Below the pieces are notes generated by a model that did no database searches, was not told the origin of the DNA, and saw only the letters and a list, made by a program, of their open reading frames with translations. Shown piece by piece: positions 6,262 through 8,024 of a stretch of 8,024 bases of DNA. Within the stretch, counting starts at the first letter, position 1. Every line of letters begins with the position of its first letter. A program made the position numbers and the translations under genes. The DNA is from Odoribacteraceae bacterium (lineage in GTDB: Bacteria; Bacteroidota; Bacteroidia; Bacteroidales; Marinifilaceae). The stretch covers positions 1-8,024 of the forward strand of contig JAIRKS010000123.1 of the NCBI GenBank assembly GCA_031259905.1, read 5' to 3'.

Positions 6262-7701
6262 TTAAAATTCGGCGTTCTTGGGGGTACGGGGGAACGGGAT
6301 CACGTCGCGTATATTGCTCATGCCGGTGACGAAGAGCAGCAGTCGCTCGAAACCTAACCCGAAGCCGCTGTGCACGGCCGACCCGAAGCGGCGCGTGTCG
6401 AGATACCACGACATGCTGTCCACGGGCAACCCCGTCTCGTTCATCCTGCGGAGCAGCTTGTCGAGGTCTTCTTCCCGTTGCGACCCGCCGATGATCTCCC
6501 CCGTCTGCGGGAAGAGCACGTCCATAGCGGCGACGGTCTTCCCGTCGGGGTTTTGTTTCATGTAGAAAGCCTTGATTTCTGCCGGGTAGTCGGTGAGGAT
6601 CACCGGTTTTTTAAAGTGCTTCTCCACGAGGTATCGCTCGTGCTCGCTCTGGAGATCGACGCCCCAGCGGTCGACGGGATACTGGAACTTGCCGCTCTTG
6701 TTCGCCTTGCAACGCGCGAGCAGGTCGAAGGCTTCCGTGTAGGAGAGGCGCTCGAAGGAGTTCTCCAGCACGAATTGCAGCTTCTCGATCAAGTTCATGG
6801 AACGTTCCCCGGCCTTCCTGTCCTTCTCCTCCTCCTGCAGTCGCCGTTCGAGGTAAAGCAGGTCATCCATGCAATGGTCGAGCGCGTAACGGATCAGGTA
6901 CTTCAGGAAATCCTCCGCCAGGTCCATGTTATCGTGAATATCGTAGAAGGCCACCTCCGGCTCGACCATCCAGAACTCCGCCAGGTGCCGCGTCGTGTTC
7001 GAGTTCTCGGCGCGGAAAGTGGGGCCGAACGTGTAGACCTTTCCCATCGCCATCGCCGCCAGCTCTCCCTCGAGTTGCCCGCTCACGGTGAGGTTCGTGG
7101 CTTTCCCGAAGAAGTCCTGCCTGTAATCGACCTTCCCGTCACTCGTCAACGGCGGGTGCAACGCGTCGAGCGTCGTCACGCGAAACATCTCCCCGGCCCC
7201 CTCGGCGTCGGAGGCGGTGATGAGCGGCGAGTGCAGGTAATAGAACCCGTGCGCGTTGAAATAGTCGTGAATGGCGAACGCCATCGCGTGGCGGACGCGG
7301 AACACGGCGCCGAAGATGTTCGTGCGGAAGCGCAGGTGAGCGTTATCGCGGAGAAATTCCAGGCTATGCTTTTTCGGCTGTATCGGGTACTTCTCCGGGT
7401 CGGCGTCGCCCAGCACGGTAAGCTCGCGGGCCTGTATCTCGGTGGCTTGCCCGCTGCCGGCGCTCTCGACGAGCTCCCCCTTGACGTGGAGAGCGGCCCC
7501 CGTGGTGATTCGCTTCAGTAGCTCCTCCGGGAAGCTCCCCGTCTCCGCCACGACCTGTATGTTATGGATCGTCGACCCGTCGTTCAACGCGATGAAGTTG
7601 ACCTGCTTGCTTCCCCTCCGGGTCCTTACCCAGCCCGACACCTCTACTGTTTCGCCGCACCTCGTCGCTTGCAACAACTCTTTCACTGAAAGCCGTTTCA
7701 T
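6262..7701 (-). CDS. asnS: Asparagine--tRNA ligase
   Basis: This encodes 479 residues: a cytoplasmic class IIb aminoacyl-tRNA synthetase that joins Asn to tRNA-Asn using ATP. The N-terminal OB-fold anticodon-binding domain is at about 17-100 (VEVSGWVRTRRGSKQVNFIAL). The catalytic domain includes motif 1 around 135-162 (FRVRHAMAFAIHDYFNAHGF, then SPLI), motif 2 at 229-250 (FRAENSNTTRHLAEFWMVEPE, with Arg230 and Glu232) and motif 3 at 446-455 (GFGLGFERLL, with Arg453). The RHLAEFWMVE sequence points to the Asn rather than the Asp enzyme. Length is close to the usual value of about 465. The ATG at 7701 is chosen because it starts MKRLSVKELL, just before the OB-fold. The frame stays open 102 codons further upstream through the tandem repeats, but that part has no AsnRS homology and covers the promoter. 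rpoN follows after 11 nt. Confidence 0.97.
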   Translation of the reverse strand: MKRLSVKELLQATRCGETVEVSGWVRTRRGSKQVNFIALNDGSTIHNIQVVAETGSFPEELLKRITTGAALHVKGELVESAGSGQATEIQARELTVLGDADPEKYPIQPKKHSLEFLRDNAHLRFRTNIFGAVFRVRHAMAFAIHDYFNAHGFYYLHSPLITASDAEGAGEMFRVTTLDALHPPLTSDGKVDYRQDFFGKATNLTVSGQLEGELAAMAMGKVYTFGPTFRAENSNTTRHLAEFWMVEPEVAFYDIHDNMDLAEDFLKYLIRYALDHCMDDLLYLERRLQEEEKDRKAGERSMNLIEKLQFVLENSFERLSYTEAFDLLARCKANKSGKFQYPVDRWGVDLQSEHERYLVEKHFKKPVILTDYPAEIKAFYMKQNPDGKTVAAMDVLFPQTGEIIGGSQREEDLDKLLRRMNETGLPVDSMSWYLDTRRFGSAVHSGFGLGFERLLLFVTGMSNIRDVIPFPRTPKNAEF

Positions 7702-7728
7702 CTTTTTATCATTTAATATTACTGTTCG

Positions 7729-7760
7729 CGAAAGTAACTTTTTTCCTGAAAGAATGAAAA
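7729..7760 (-). promoter_or_regulatory. Probable primary-sigma promoter of asnS-rpoN
   Basis: On the minus strand, TACTTTCG (7736-7729) matches the -7 element TAnnTTTG with one mismatch. TTTTC (7760-7756) sits 19 bp upstream, the same layout as the flavodoxin promoter. The leader before the asnS ATG would be about 20 nt, AT-rich, ending in AATGATAAAAAG. The tandem repeat array begins about 55 bp upstream of the -33 element. Confidence 0.5.
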
Positions 7761-7815
7761 TACGGCCGTGAAATGTCAGGGCAAACGCGCCGTGATTGGC
7801 CGGCACGCCTCGCGA

Positions 7816-8024
7816 CATTTTAAATTTCTGAAAGGGCATTTCAAATTTCTGAAAGGGCATTTCAAATTTCTGAAAGGGCATTTCAAATTTCTGACAAGGC
7901 ATTTTAAATTTCTGACAAGGCATTTCAAATTTCTGAAAGGGCATTTCAAATTTCTGAAAGGGCATTTCAAATTTCTGAAAGGGCATTTCAAATTTCTGAA
8001 AGGGCATTTCAAATTTCTGACAAG
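7816..8024. repeat. 21-bp tandem repeat array, at least ten units, upstream of asnS
   Basis: Nine complete 21-bp units start at 7816, 7837, 7858, 7879, 7900, 7921, 7942, 7963 and 7984, and a tenth (from 8005) is cut by the window edge. The consensus on the plus strand is CATTTCAAATTTCTGAAAGGG. Units 1 and 5 have CATTTTAAA instead of CATTTCAAA; units 4, 5 and 10 end in GACAAG(G) instead of GAAAGGG. Each unit contains the imperfect dyad TTTCA-N6-TGAAA around an AAATTT core. The units are contiguous, with no spacers. The period is two turns of B-DNA and a multiple of three, so a heptapeptide frame (MPFQKFE) stays open on the minus strand, probably without being translated. The origin and function are unknown. 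Confidence 0.97.

Noticed and set aside
6251..6409. 53-residue N-terminal extension of RpoN
   Set aside because: It lies inside the 3' end of asnS in another frame and has no sigma-54 similarity; homology begins at the GTG at 6250.
6370..7521. Long plus-strand open frame opposite asnS
   Set aside because: Antisense shadow of asnS, caused by GC-rich third positions; the composition is not protein-like.
7776..8012. Separate small repeat protein (CPFRNLK heptads) on the minus strand
   Set aside because: It exists only because the 21-bp unit has no stop in this frame; no signal, no promoter position and no distinct ribosome binding site support it.
7816..8024. CRISPR array
   Set aside because: Units are directly contiguous with no unique spacers and no cas genes are nearby.

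Overview
The window looks like chromosomal DNA from a GC-rich member of the Bacteroidetes, most likely Bacteroidales. The evidence is the gene families present (an Ig-like lipoprotein opening with a cysteine and a GGPKD-type segment, a DUF3108 protein, a Cbp1-like coiled-coil lipoprotein, a long-chain flavodoxin) and two upstream regions resembling the Bacteroidetes -33/-7 promoter (TTTC, 19 bp, then TACCTTTG or TACTTTCG). Genus cannot be told from the sequence alone. No phage, transposon, tRNA or rRNA gene was seen.

Layout. The left part is on the plus strand. It holds the 3' part of a large Ig-like lipoprotein gene (1-1840), which overlaps by 4 bp a secreted DUF3108 protein gene (1837-2598). 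A 285-bp intergenic region follows, then a monocistronic coiled-coil lipoprotein gene (2884-3750) that ends in a strong rho-independent terminator (3786-3813). The right part is on the minus strand: flavodoxin (3994-4500) with its own promoter, and an asnS-rpoN transcription unit (asparaginyl-tRNA synthetase 7701-6262, then sigma-54 6250-4781). Upstream of asnS, an array of at least ten 21-bp tandem repeats runs off the right edge (7816-8024). The gap 4560-4780 between rpoN and the flavodoxin promoter holds only a 10-bp palindrome. The gap 3814-3993 holds nothing convincing. No clear terminator was seen after rpoN, flavodoxin or the DUF3108 gene.

Most notable result. Just upstream of the coiled-coil lipoprotein gene there is an exact match to the sigma-54 (-24/-12) promoter consensus, TGGCAC-N5-TTGC at 2832-2846, with the correct GG-to-GC spacing. 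About 115-180 bp further upstream is a cluster of four GTGGAGA half-sites, one of them with a mismatch, arranged as two dyads. That is where the enhancer sites of sigma-54 activators normally lie. Because rpoN lies in the same window, the working hypothesis is that this envelope lipoprotein is induced through RpoN and an enhancer-binding activator encoded elsewhere. Second, the 21-bp array upstream of asnS repeats an A3T3 core and an imperfect dyad every two helical turns, so it is predicted to be curved DNA or a phased multi-site binding array. It also keeps a reading frame open into asnS, which could mislead automated start calling.
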